NCBI GenBank assembly: GCA_018873245.2
Contig: JAEMBT020000003.1
Coordinates: forward strand, 8,203,843-8,267,842
Reading direction: 5' to 3'
DNA length: 64,000 bases
From: Archegozetes longisetosus
Taxonomy: Eukaryota; Arthropoda; Arachnida; Sarcoptiformes; Trhypochthoniidae
In this document: one piece after another, positions 1 through 10,770 of the stretch
How the letters are laid out: the number at the start of each line of letters is the position of its first letter
Position numbering within the stretch: position 1 is the stretch's first letter
Translations under genes and position numbers: made by a program
Notes under the pieces: generated by a model
Told to the model about the DNA's origin: nothing
The model's database searches: none
What the model saw: the letters and a program-made list of their open reading frames with translations, nothing else

Positions 1-285
1 ATATAAAGAAATTATAAAACGTTAATTTCAAATTCATTTTTATTTTGAATCATATATGAATAGTATTGGTTGTCAATTTATTCAGTTTAGTTCTCACTAT
101 ATTGTTGTAAACCACACTTACATTTAGTATAGTTCATGCTAAAATTATGCTTATTTTGTATAATTAGTGACCGTTACCTTAAACATGCATAAGTATCTGA
201 GCTCATTTGTATTTTCTTGATATTGGAAGAATTATTGGTTTCAGTTGACTGCCTGTGATTAATTTGCACGAGCTCTCTAATAATA

Positions 286-834
286 TTAGTATTTCTCAAA
301 AGTAATGTCGTTTTTTATTGATAATATAAATTTAATTTTACAAATAGTTATACAAGTTTAGTCAATGATATAATCGCTCTCATTATCGATAACAACTCCC
401 CATCTTTTGGTCAAATTTTGAATGCCCTCCCTATAGAAAGAGGGGGGTTTGAAGGCAAAGAAACTTGACATCCCATTTCTGATACTCTCAATATTTGCAA
501 ACGTTTTATCGTCAAGGAAATGCTGCAAAGATCAGGGAGTTAGGATGAGAAGTGTTACCTCATCCGCCATACTCATCAGACATTGCACCGTCCGATTACC
601 ATCTGTTCAGACCTTTGCAGCATTTTCTTAACTATAAAACGTTTGCAAATATTGAGAGTATCAGAAATGGGATGTCAAGCTTTTGCTTAAACCCTCTTTC
701 TATAGGGATTCAAAAGATCAAAAGAGGAGTTGTTATCGATAATGACGATTATACCATTGACTAAACTTGTAAACTATTTGTAAATTAAATTTATATTATC
801 AATAAAAAACGACATTACTTTTGAGAAATACTAA
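286..834. mobile_element. Fold-back mariner-derived element
   Basis: The left arm (about 286-532) is nearly identical to the reverse complement of the right arm (about 614-834); reading the two arms against each other, mismatches and small indels are few. The ends read TTAGTATTTCTC inward from both sides. Each end is flanked by TA (284-285 and 835-836), the target-site duplication used by Tc1/mariner elements. Only the roughly 81-bp centre (533-613) is single-copy. The right arm plus centre encode the C-terminal end of a mariner transposase, so the structure looks like an inverted duplication of a transposon 3' end rather than an intact element. It cannot encode a functional transposase and could only move in trans. 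Confidence 0.85.
552..764 (+). pseudogene. Mariner transposase C-terminal fragment
   Basis: An open stretch of about 70 codons contains HPPYSSDIAPSDYHLF followed by LQHFLN. This matches the region of mariner transposases around the third catalytic aspartate of the DD34D triad and the conserved 'SD-YHLF' block. It ends with a mariner-like VIDNDDY tail before the stop. The N-terminal DNA-binding region and the first two catalytic aspartates are absent, so this is a remnant. The inverted left arm of the host element carries a second, antisense copy of the terminal part. Confidence 0.8.
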
Positions 835-840
835 TACTTT

Positions 841-1700
841 ATTAATTAATTTAAGCACTCGCAATGATATGTGATTCAAATACCATTTATCCTATGCTTG
901 AAAGTAGCAATGTTCAATGTCTTATTAAAATAAGATACCGATACAGCTTCCGAGTCAGATATTCATTAGATTTTTATGTTACTCAAACAATCTTGTAGAT
1001 AATTTCCTACTATTAGTTAAAACAATTTTTGGTTTGAGATAGAGGTGCCATTCGAGATATAAATGGATTAAACTTTAGTTCATTTAAATGTCTACTACTA
1101 TGAACTTGTGGTACAAGACTTTCATAATATTTCTTGAATAGAGTCACTCCTCTAGTATTCTTATTAATTGTAGCAAAACTGATATACAAACAAAACTAAT
1201 TTCCATGATTTTTATGAAATGAATTCGCAAGCGAAGGAAACTTTTCTGGATGAAAATTGACAGCATAATCACGAACCGATTTTTCCTTAACCAAGTCGTG
1301 ACAACGATTACTACAAATATTTTACTACAATTAGTAAAAGAAAGACAAGTAAGATTGCTAAACGAAGGTGAATGATAGTAATTCCGATAGCTTTTAAGCA
1401 GATAAAATAGATTTTCACTGCAAGACTTCAGTTGAGCTTCTAGAAAACTTGGAATCAATCAAAGTATAGAAAGTTATTCAGATTCTGACGATGCTACAAT
1501 TAAATGGGATTCGCTTATGTTAACATTTGTCTGATAGAAGTTTAAAAATCGAGGAATAAGTCTTTGAAAATAAATCGATTAAAACTTATAAATTTCAATA
1601 AATTAAACTTTATTTCGAGTTTTTCATAGTTTTTTATATATGATTTCTGATGACTTAAAAATATTTCTAGATTACAATAAATATATAAATTAAATAAAAT
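841..1700. other. Gene-poor stretch with degraded minus-strand ORF
   Basis: No recognisable gene. On the minus strand, 1144-1458 is open for about 104 codons. An overlapping minus-strand frame from about 1310 to 1010 reads through coding-like sequence (for example VRDYAVNFHPEKFPSLANSF) interrupted by one stop. The two frames could be parts of one decayed ORF, but no family was recognised. The AATAAA-like signal on the minus strand (TTTATT on plus, 1609-1614) is a plausible polyadenylation signal for SCYL3. Confidence 0.3.
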
Positions 1701-3722
1701 TTAATTCTCTTCCTTATCCCAATCATCATCCCATGACTGATCAGTCCAACCAACTTCTATATTATCTTCACTTGCTGCAAATATATTGGAAGTACTAACT
1801 ATATTCTCTAGATGTTTGATTTCTTGTGGAATGAGATTATGTTTATCAAATTTGAGCACTGGTTCCATATCAGAAAATAGAGCATCGATCTCATTACTAT
1901 CAAGTTTAAAATCCAATTCTTTAATGTCCAGATCATTTCTAATTTTATTCATATTTTTATTAGTATTAGTACTAGTCTTGTTTTGTAATGAATTCAATTT
2001 TTCATCGCTTTTATGATTTTTAATTTCAATTGTTTGATCAGTTTGCAAACTATTGTTAATAGTTTTGTCGTTATCAGTATTACTAGAATCTTGTCCCCAA
2101 TCGTCCCAATCGTCGAATTCACTGCGAGCCACAATTTTTCTAACATTTTCCCGTCCGTCAGGAGAACTTCTCTCAGGCATTAATGACTTTTCTATCGTTG
2201 TTTTCGCAATCGATTCTACTACCAATTCATCGTTGAGTTCATCAAGTTTTGGAATTCCGCTCGAAAATAACTTGACTCTCGCACCCAACACAACAGTCGC
2301 ACCAAAAATATTGATCAAATGTGATAATGATCTGAAAGTTAGAGAAACTAATTCGTCGTTTGTATCTTTGATTCCGAGAAGTATTTGAGGCAAAACGAAT
2401 TGACGTAAACAACCTTTTGGTATCAATGGCGCATAATTTGGCAAGTATTGCAATAGTAATAACCGAATTTGTAAGTCTCTAACGCAATACATTTTACAAA
2501 TTAGTGGAATTATTCGCATTTTGAATACAGTCTTGTTCAACAATGGCCTTAAAGTTATTGATTCGCCAGAAGTTAATTCATATAATATTTCTTCATTTTC
2601 ATTATAAGCAGGAATTAAAATAAATGGTAGTAACTTATTATGGACGTCAGGATTTGACATAATTAGACGCGAACTTACAATAAACGATACTAAATTAACG
2701 ATCAAATTTTGCGATAAATTGCGTAATCTTTCAACTAAATTATTAAAGAATAGCTTCTTATCGTTTTCAGTAAATGAGGCAAAATTTGTCAGAAATGACT
2801 TAATTTGTACAAAATCTGACGTCAAAAATAGTTCGTCGTTCAGCACAGATTTCATGTTCGGTCGCTTTGATATGCAATCGCTTCTGAGGGATTTCAACTG
2901 TTCTGAGAGTTTGACATCAGTTAATAATTGACTTAATAGTAGACCGAAAGCAAACGCGTCTCTTCTATGGATCTCATTAACGCTTTTAATTAATTGCATT
3001 TCTTTACTGATCATATCTTCAGGCGGTAATACATTAGTGGTTCCGAAAAAGTTGTGATAATTTGACAACTTCTTAGTAAACTCTGCATTTTCCGATTGAG
3101 AACTGCAGCAGAAGAGCGAACCCAGTTTCCAACAATCAGTGCTTTCGTTGCGACTTATGAAGATTGACTCAAGTGTTACGTTATTAACACTCAATTCACA
3201 TTTATTATGAATGAAAGCCAAAGCGTCGGCGATGTTATTGAGGCCGCTTAGAGTCAACTCTTTCGACAATTTATTCAACAATGGCTTAATTGGTTCAATA
3301 TATTCGGTAACGACACACTTCTTGCCTCTGAAAACCCCACAGTCATAGTACTTGACTATAAACGGGTGTCTCATTGTCTTCCAATACTTTAAATTGAATT
3401 AAATCTGCTATTAGTCATTAATAAGTTATTGATAGTTAGAAAAACAATTTGTTAGTTATTGCGAAACACTTTCTACTAATGACATTATTTTAGTTCAATT
3501 CATAATATGTTTGTATAGCTGCGAAATGTTTTCCGGTTGCAATAACTAACAAATCGACAAATCAATACTGACTGATATATCAAACGAATAGTTGTCATTA
3601 AACATGAAAACACTGAATTTGTGTGAGTCATGCCTCGCATTGAATAGAGACCAATGTTTGCAACAATACTGAGCTTCACTCTCAATTGTACACTTCTTGA
3701 AAAGACTCGATTCGGCGCCCAT
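1701..3722 (-). CDS. SCYL3: SCY1-like pseudokinase 3 (SCYL3/PACE-1)
   Basis: Two exons: 3722-3573 (MGAESSLFKK start) and 3386-1701, joined across an intron with GT (gtcagt) and AG ends; predicted product about 611 aa. Order: N-terminal MG, a likely N-myristoylation site as in vertebrate SCYL3; kinase-like fold to about residue 260; HEAT-like helices; acidic disordered tail. Family matches include KTMRHPF, LPPEDM (human IPPEEM), RRDAFAFG (human ARDAFSFG), VLPQILLGIKDT and a Trp/Asp-rich C-terminus (SWDDDWD). The canonical HRD and DFG catalytic motifs are missing, as expected for a pseudokinase. Known SCYL3 binds ezrin and localises to Golgi and lamellipodia. It is divergent from HORMAD1. SCYL1 and SCYL2 fit less well because of the N-terminus and the C-terminal motif. 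The intron boundary is inferred by frame and homology. Confidence 0.9.
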
Positions 3723-4095
3723 TATTATACTATTAATTATATTATTCCTCAGTTAAAACATCGATTTAACTAATCTAAGAAGTTATAAAATTCACAGAAA
3801 CATTGCATTAGTTCCTTATGTAAACATAGCGATAGGCGTATAATATGATTGTTTAATACGCATTTTGGGCACAATTGCAATAGTATAAGCTTTAGTCTTA
3901 TGTATTGTAGAATTTTGTGCTTTAAAGAGCCTCAAACCACTTTCACTGATTGGTTGTGAACACTGCAAACGAATAATAAGTGCGCACTTTTAGAAAGATT
4001 CCATTTCGAACACCATTTCAGTTAATTGAAAAGTTTGCTTTAATAAACCACTTTTTGTTCTCAATTAATCGAATTGTATAAAATAAAGCAGAGAA
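3723..4095. promoter_or_regulatory. Shared intergenic promoter of SCYL3 and HORMAD1
   Basis: This 373-bp gap separates the start codons of two divergently transcribed genes, so both promoters and 5' UTRs must lie within it or overlap the genes. No clear TATA box or repeated motif was identified. The assignment rests on gene layout alone. Confidence 0.5.
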
Positions 4096-5680
4096 ATGTT
4101 GACAACAACGCGGACGAAGGCACCAGAAGTGAGTACTAGTATATTATTTAAGTTCTAGTAAACTCTTGAAGGTATTGAAGAGATAATTAAGTAACTGATT
4201 GTTTGCGATAATAGGCGGCAACAAACACGCAATTATTTCCATTAGAAGTGAGTTGCGAGCAGCAGTCACTAATTTACATGAAACGATTGACAGCAGTTGC
4301 CATCAGTAATATATTATATTTGAGGAACGTATTCAATGAAGATTGTTACGGCCACAGAAAACTCGATTCAATCAAACTTAGAATTCTTACTGAAAAGAGC
4401 CCGACTGTGGAAGCCCAACAAGTCGTACAGTGGGTTAAAGGTCGAGCCCGAACATCCGTTTTACATACTTTTTACACTTTTCTACTTAATGCTCAACCAA
4501 TTTTAGCTCCAATTAACTCATGATCACTTCGAAAGTTTTGCCCGTTGTCTTGTTCACTCATTACCTTTTGATTTGATTTTTAGGCTGCTTTGATGCAATG
4601 GAAAAGAAGTATTTGAAAAATTTAACTTTAGGAATTTTCACAGACTGCTCGAAACCTGAGGAGTTGATCGAAGCTTACACTTTCAGATTCACTTACGATG
4701 ACTCTTCGACTAATCTTAACGTTCAATTGTATGCGTTCGTTCACTCACTTCACTACAAATAACTATATATTCAATTGAATCAAATAATTGTTTTTAACAG
4801 TAATGAGAAGTCGATTAGTGAGAGATATGGCAATACTTGTCAAGACTTACACCGAGCGACCACTCATTTGCTACGAAGTCTAATAATATTAACGCAATCA
4901 CTCGATAAACTTCCAGATGATTGCTATTTAACGATGAAATTGTTATATTACGACGATATCACTCCTCCAGACTACGAGCCACCAGGATTTGTCTCATCTG
5001 AAAACCATTCGTTCACTTTCAAAGGCAAAACAATCAGTATTAATGCGGGAGAAGTGATAACACCTCATCATTCACTCAAACTCAAGATCAGAACTGATAA
5101 TTCACAGTTTGAAGACTTTGTTCCCACGCAAGACTCTATGACAAGGAGTTCGCAGACTCACAGTCAGGATATCAGAGAGGAATACAGTCCAATCAAAATC
5201 GATCAGTCAAAAGGAGATACCGATAAGCGAAACCAGGGATCAAAAAATAATAAAATGACTTCGACTTCAGACGCAAACCAATCCGATATCAGACCAAGAA
5301 TATCAACGAGTACTCCAAATAGACTTGATTATGATTTGGTCAGAAGTGAAGCTGAAGAGGAACTGGATGAATCGTTTCGTTTGGGTAATCAAAGAGATTC
5401 ACAGTTTACTCGACCGAAACAAGTTACCAATGGGAAAAAAAGTGAACAAAAGGGTCAAGACAGAAGTGTGATAAAAAAGATTGAAAATTTGACAGTTGAT
5501 GATAGGGAGCAGATACTAGACAGAAATGCGAATAAGCGAAAAGTGCCAGCACTCGAACCCATGGATTTCGAAGTGACACAAGACAGTACTTTTGATTCGA
5601 ATACTAGAGTCCAAAAGAAAATGAAAGCCAGTAAAACCAGTAGAACTATTCCAATTGGTGGCCAAACAATCAGACTTTGA
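4096..5680 (+). CDS. HORMAD1: HORMA-domain meiotic axis protein (HORMAD1-like)
   Basis: Four exons: 4096-4128, 4215-4440, 4584-4728 and 4801-5680. Phases 0/1/2 are all consistent, giving 427 aa. The HORMA domain spans about residues 22-220. Signature stretches are EQQSLIYMKRLTAVAIS (human EHQSLVLVKRLLAVSVS), CFDAMEKKYL, YTFRFTY, and DDITPPDYEPPGF (human DEVTPPDYQPPGF). The remaining 200 or so residues are charged and disordered and end in a basic patch plus SRTIPIGGQTIRL. HORMADs load on unsynapsed meiotic chromosome axes, promote double-strand breaks and support the synapsis checkpoint. Hop1/HORMAD proteins self-assemble through a C-terminal closure motif, and this basic tail is the obvious candidate (inference). 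The donor of exon 2 (gtcgag) is weak, but the splice is required by homology. HORMAD2 is less likely given the tail length. Confidence 0.92.
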
Positions 5681-6081
5681 GATATTGCTTTTAGTCAATC
5701 AAATTCAATTATTCTTTTAATATAAAATATTCAGTACTTAATTCGTAGTCCATTTAACTACAAAGGCTTCGTCTTAAAAATATAGTATTTATTTATTAAT
5801 TTAGTACATAATGACTATAAGATTACACTTCAGTGTTATTTGTTTGATGTTTGAACTCGACTTTAACCGTCAGTTAGAAAATACATTTTTCTTTAAAATG
5901 TAAAATTTATTCATTAATTAGATTCAAAACTAAACTATAACTTAAAAATAAAGTTTAAATTTGATCCATTCTGAAAATATTCTTTCAACCAACAACTAAA
6001 CTTTATTACACATTTGAGTGAGCTCTATCTCAACCATTTATCTTGTGGTAATGTATATCGAAGTGATTAGAAAAACTTAAC
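5681..6081. terminator. Convergent 3' ends of HORMAD1 and USP8
   Basis: A plus-strand AATAAA at 5947-5952 suits HORMAD1. A minus-strand AATAAA (TTTATT at 6002-6007) suits USP8. With the two signals about 50 bp apart, the 3' UTRs of these tail-to-tail genes probably abut or overlap. Confidence 0.5.
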
Positions 6082-9000
6082 TCATAAGCATTTGTAAAAC
6101 AAGATATATGCGGCTTGAGTTTTAACATCCGCGCTATTGATTTGTGTTACCTCTGAATCATCAAATCGATGCCATTTGTATTTTGGACTTCTAGAGTAAG
6201 CCGTATAATGCCCGCCTTCAAGAGTTCCGTAATGATTAACAACACCGTATAGGCTATAATGTGAATCATTTGAGTTCAATGATCGCATAGTCAGATCTTC
6301 AATTGGAAATTCTACATAAGTTTGCAATTTCTGTCTCCACTGTCCCTCATAGAAAAATCTGCAATGGAATTTAAAATCAATTAGTCAAGTAAATTAACTG
6401 AGATACTTGACAAACCTTTTTAGGTGAACTAATAATACTTTAGGTAGTTTCCAAATGGCCACTTTTTTGTCAGCTTCTCGTTTCTGTTTGCAGGTCGGAC
6501 ACTCCCAGGCAGTGTCTCCCGACATCTTTTCGTCCTTAAGAAATTGTCTAAAACACTCATTAAGCGTTGTTCGATAGTTAGGCAAGGGTAAAGATAAACA
6601 ACTAAACACTTCAAAACTATTTGAAGTCTTGTGACAAGTCAGGCAGGTCAGAGTATGCACGAGAAGTCCTTCAAAAATATCAGTTATTATCGATCTGTTT
6701 CTGCTCAGATGGTCTTTCCAAAACTTATTTGCCGCCACAGTCAAGGACAAGTCTTCAGAAACCGAAGTATCAATGATATTCTTTGCATTTGATTCATTCA
6801 AATCTTCGTGTAATTTTTGCAGAAGCATCACCATGAATTCATGTGAATCTTGTTGATTACATCCAATAAAGCCAGACAAATGTTTGCTGACTGTCACCTT
6901 AAAATCTTTGGGCGAAATTGATTTGTAAGTTGAGGGAAAGGCCATTGTTCTGAAGAGCCGCCAGTTCGAGAGCTAGCTCTCCATTACTGCCCAATTTAGT
7001 GTTGCGATTAATTTTAAAATTACCGTTGAAAAATGTTGGGAAATCCGGTGTATTTAAAAGACATTGAATCACTGCATTCATGAAACATGTATTTCCGAGA
7101 TTTTTTAGACCAGTTATTGATTGGCCCGCACTATAAACTGGAGAAAAGTCTCTTAACTTACTATCTATCAGTATCTCATGATTTATAGGCTTAAGACTCC
7201 GATCAAATTGTGGTTGCGGTGGATTTGTTGACGAACGGCTTTTTGATATACTTTTCTCAATGTCTGCTTCCAATTCTTCCTCTTTAGCCAATAACTGAGC
7301 GATATTTGGCGACGACAGCGAACGCGACAGATTAGAACTATTAACTGATAACGAATTCGGCGATTTCGATAAATTTTTTGGTGTTCTTATTAATTCATTC
7401 GATTTTTCGTGACTCAAATTATGACTTGTGTTACCATTGATACTAACATTTGCATTATTTGTTTTAAATTCTGTTTCATCATTTTCTTTATACTCTCCAT
7501 TTTCATTATCTTGAATATAAACTCCATTTCTTCTATCTGAAGCATTAACATCTCCATTGATCGTAATAACTGATGAAACGCTTGGTTTCACATTAGGAGT
7601 CGGGATCTGTGATGGCTTTTCGGGAAGGAATTTTCTCATTGCTTCGTCCTTTTTCTTCATTTCTTCTTGATAATATTTAATTGTTTGTTCGTGTCCTTCT
7701 TGTACTACTGTCAACATCTCCTCTAGAGCTTCATTTTGTTTTCTAAGCCTTACTTTCTCAAAGTCTTCATTTGATTGAATTGATTTTTGTTTTGTACTTT
7801 TATCTTCGATCTGAAACTTTGGTTTCATTGATCTGTCAGGAATTAACGGCAAAGCAGTGCCTGGAATTGCAGTATTGGTGGGTCTCGGTTGAAAAATACT
7901 ATTCAAGCGCGAGTTTGATTCCGAGTTGTTAGTTTCTGATTCGTCATCCATTTTTCCATTGATCACACCGTTGACAACATGATTATTTACATTCTTATGT
8001 TCGTTATCGTCATCATTGAGGTCATAATTAAAACTCAAGGTTATTTGCTTTGGCGAAATAGTAAATTCATGACTTTTTCGCAAAACGCTGGCATTCGACG
8101 AGAACATTGGGTAAGTCAAAACCCATTGATTATAACCTCCTTTGAGCAAAAGAGGTTTATTTTTGACTTTAAGCGAACCCGAATCCCACTACAGTAGTCA
8201 AATGTATTAATTACTTGATTAGTTATAAATATTGATAGAAACAAACGAAGCGAAGACATACCTTCCAAAGTGCTTCTGCTAGATTAAAAGCAGGTGTCCC
8301 CGTAATAAACTCTTCAGAAAACTTATCGACAATCACTATTTTATTCATTGTCCTTCTTCTAAAGTAAGCATCACGAGAGTGACCGTAGGGTAACTGTGAT
8401 TCAAGTTTGGTGGCAGTCAGTCCGGGAATCAATAGGTTTTCCGGTATATTAACAATAGTCAAATCTCCAGTTGTCTTCAATTTATCGATATGTGACTCAT
8501 TAAAATCTGCAGTAGTCCTTGTATCCAGAATTAGAATTTTAGTTATTTCTGTCGAGCTTTCGATACAGTCTAATAAAGTTTGGCAATCAATTATTGGATA
8601 AGAGCTATCATTTGAATCGTTTTGTTTTAACTTAATCGCATCATTGATATTGCTATTTGTGACTAATTTATCACTTGATTCTGCGATCTCTTTAGCTCTT
8701 AGTTCTTCGCTTTCTTTTAGAGCTGAATATCTTTTTTTAATACTCTCTGTCAGTGTTTCCAGTTGTGTGACGACTTCTTGCAATTTGTTCGTACTGACCA
8801 TCGAGTCGAAATACTTGAGATCTTTTTTGACGGCATTAGATTTCCTTAAACAGAGATAAGATTCGGAAAATCTATAAAAGAGGACATAAGCGCGTTCTTC
8901 GTCGCCAATGGTTAATGACCTGTTGGCCTCGTCGTACAGTCTTAGCAACGATTTGGTTGAGCTATAGATTTACGCAAATTTATATAGGTTAGTTTTGCAC

Positions 9001-9162
9001 AAACAATCAAATAGTCACAAATATGAATAAAAAATATTCATTAATTATTAAACACCTGCTAACATCCGTCGTATTAGTCACTTTTTGCTCTTCTGCTTTT
9101 TTCCTCAACTGTTCCAAACTCTTAGCCATATATATATCCTTAACTTTGTTCACAGACGGCAT
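6082..9162 (-). CDS. USP8: Ubiquitin carboxyl-terminal hydrolase 8 (USP8/UBPY)
   Basis: Four exons: 9162-9056, 8961-8262, 8188-6416 and 6358-6082. The product is about 951 aa if one extra base near 6957-6960 is ignored. Order: USP8/AMSH N-terminal dimerisation (MIT-like) domain, about 1-115, with GDEERAYVLFYRF; rhodanese-like domain, about 150-300, ending GGYNQWVLTYP; a disordered linker; and a USP catalytic domain from about 630. Catalytic Cys is in LGNTCFMN (about 637), His in GGHYTAY (about 910), Asp in RFDDSEV (about 926); the Zn ribbon uses CLTC and CPTC. The linker keeps an SH3-binding-like LIPDRSMKP and PQFDRSLKP (STAM-type) and RSLSSPN, which resembles the human 14-3-3 site. USP8 deubiquitinates endosomal cargo receptors and ESCRT-0. 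Human USP8 is about 1118 aa; the shorter length is in the linker. The frameshift may be an assembly error. Confidence 0.94.
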
Positions 9163-9284
9163 TTCTTATCAATTATCATTTAATTACTCAACCAATTGAT
9201 TGCACTTTAGTTTAAAACAACTCAGTACAGGACATAAAATTAAATCTAAACTATTTATTAACTAATAGTTATCGATTAATAACC

Positions 9285-9316
9285 ATAATAATAATAATAA
9301 TTATTATTATTATTAT
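9285..9316. repeat. (AAT)n/(ATT)n perfect palindrome
   Basis: The left half is a run of ATA/AAT triplets, mirrored as its exact reverse complement from 9301. The result is a 32-bp perfect palindrome able to extrude as a cruciform. It lies about 120 bp upstream of the USP8 start codon. Confidence 0.8.
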
Positions 9317-9460
9317 TAACTAATATTCAAAAATTCATTTATTTACAATTTACGCTCAAACTACTTATCAATAATTTATAACTGAAATATCGACAAAATG
9401 TGATTAATATAAAAATTGTAAACAAAACTGGTGATACTCTACGATCAAATAATAGTTGAA

Positions 9461-9604
9461 ATGAATGTTTTCGTAAATAACACAATAAGTGGTGCCATAT
9501 TGCGAACTGTTGTGCAATTCATTCGTATATTAACGCCTATATTAGTAGTGAAACGCCTACAGAGATGGGGACAGACATTACGTCTAGTTGCTTCTCCTGC
9601 ATAA
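9461..9604 (+). CDS. Possible 47-aa basic, hydrophobic small protein
   Basis: An ATG-initiated frame of 47 codons with a purine at -3. It encodes a peptide with a hydrophobic middle (VVQFIRILTPILVV) followed by a basic segment (KRLQRWGQTLRL). This is compatible with a single membrane-spanning or amphipathic mitochondrial-type peptide. It is divergent from USP8 (299 bp between starts). Codon choice looks less AT-driven than the surrounding sequence. No family was recognised, and it could be a chance ORF or a coding first exon. Confidence 0.3.
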   Translation: MNVFVNNTISGAILRTVVQFIRILTPILVVKRLQRWGQTLRLVASPA

Positions 9605-10565
9605 CTGCTCAATCTTACTTTCTAACTTTTCCAAACCTTCGTTTAATCCAGGTTAAGCTAAACTTTAACTATTTCTAATCAATTTCATCTGAACACATGT
9701 TGTGACTTTTCGCGCTATTTACTTATCAATACTTTCATTGAAGTATTAGTTTTATTAGACGTAAATCAAAACTTCATAATTTTAGAACAAATCTGATAGC
9801 ATTTGGACTAAAGATCAAATGATTATCAGATTTTAATCAATAACTACTACTTGTAGCTCAACAATTTGATATAGTGTTGTGTAAGCATTTGAGAAATGTT
9901 TTTATCAATGAATGGTTAGCCTATCCTTTAAGAACTGTTTGTACTACGTGCGGAAGAAGTGATAGCAATGCGTCACAACTTATCAGTAATAACTGATGGA
10001 ATACATTTCCAAAGTGTCTAATCTGCATTTTCAAATCATAAGCTTTTTTCATTCATACTCTCCACACATTTTTATCTCTTACCACTGATAAGTTCGAATA
10101 CATGCCCATTACCTCGCCTGTATCATAAATTAGAAAATCTCTAGAAATTTGAAGTCAAAATCCAGTTACTACGCTTCAACATCAATAAGTTTTTTTGAAA
10201 CAAAGAATCAATGACAAACACTAATAAAAAAGTTCATAAATATTAAGTGTCATTATAATCAATAAGTACATATTGTGTTAACTTAAAGCTCAGTCGATAT
10301 TTGCAGATTTTTAAAAACATAGTCAAACAAACTAGAGCAAAAAACATCAAACCTATAAATAAATTAATATTAATAAGTGAATGAAAAAATCCGATCCATT
10401 TAGCATGTCTTCAATCAAGTCATTTAATTACTAACAAAACTACCATCAATTCTAAATGTATTGTTTATTCAAAACAATAACATATCTGATTGTTTACTAT
10501 CAGTTAGTCATTAAGATTACAATTGAATAAACGATACAAAACTTGGTAATTGATTAGATGAATAT
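9605..10565. other. Intergenic, no gene seen
   Basis: AT-rich sequence between the small ORF and the USP8-like paralogue. No ORF with recognisable homology and no obvious repeat were found. If the paralogue has further 3' exons they would have to lie here, but no JAMM or USP catalytic motif was found on the minus strand. Confidence 0.4.
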
Positions 10566-10770
10566 TCATAACTGTATGGCTTTAATCATATAAATTTGTC
10601 GATTCTTTTGCCAATCATATTCGATAAAGTTTTTGGACTTGGGCCTCAACTCAACTTTTTGCTTATATTCTTCTATTCTAAGCAAAGTTTGCTTAACAAT
10701 TAAAGGGGCGATAACATGTGAATAACCAGTTGTAACATTTTTCACTCTATCGAATATGAAACATTGAGAA
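10566..10770 (-). other. Open frame continuing past the paralogue's stop
   Basis: On the minus strand, immediately after the 250-aa paralogue's stop (10742-10744), a different frame is open from about 10770 to a TGA at 10566-10568. It reads coding-like sequence such as VKNVTTGYSHVIAPLIVKQ and ends near MIKAIQL. It has no upstream ATG, so it is not a stand-alone gene. It could be a 3' exon, a frameshifted tail of the paralogue (one missing base would join them), or chance. Confidence 0.3.
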
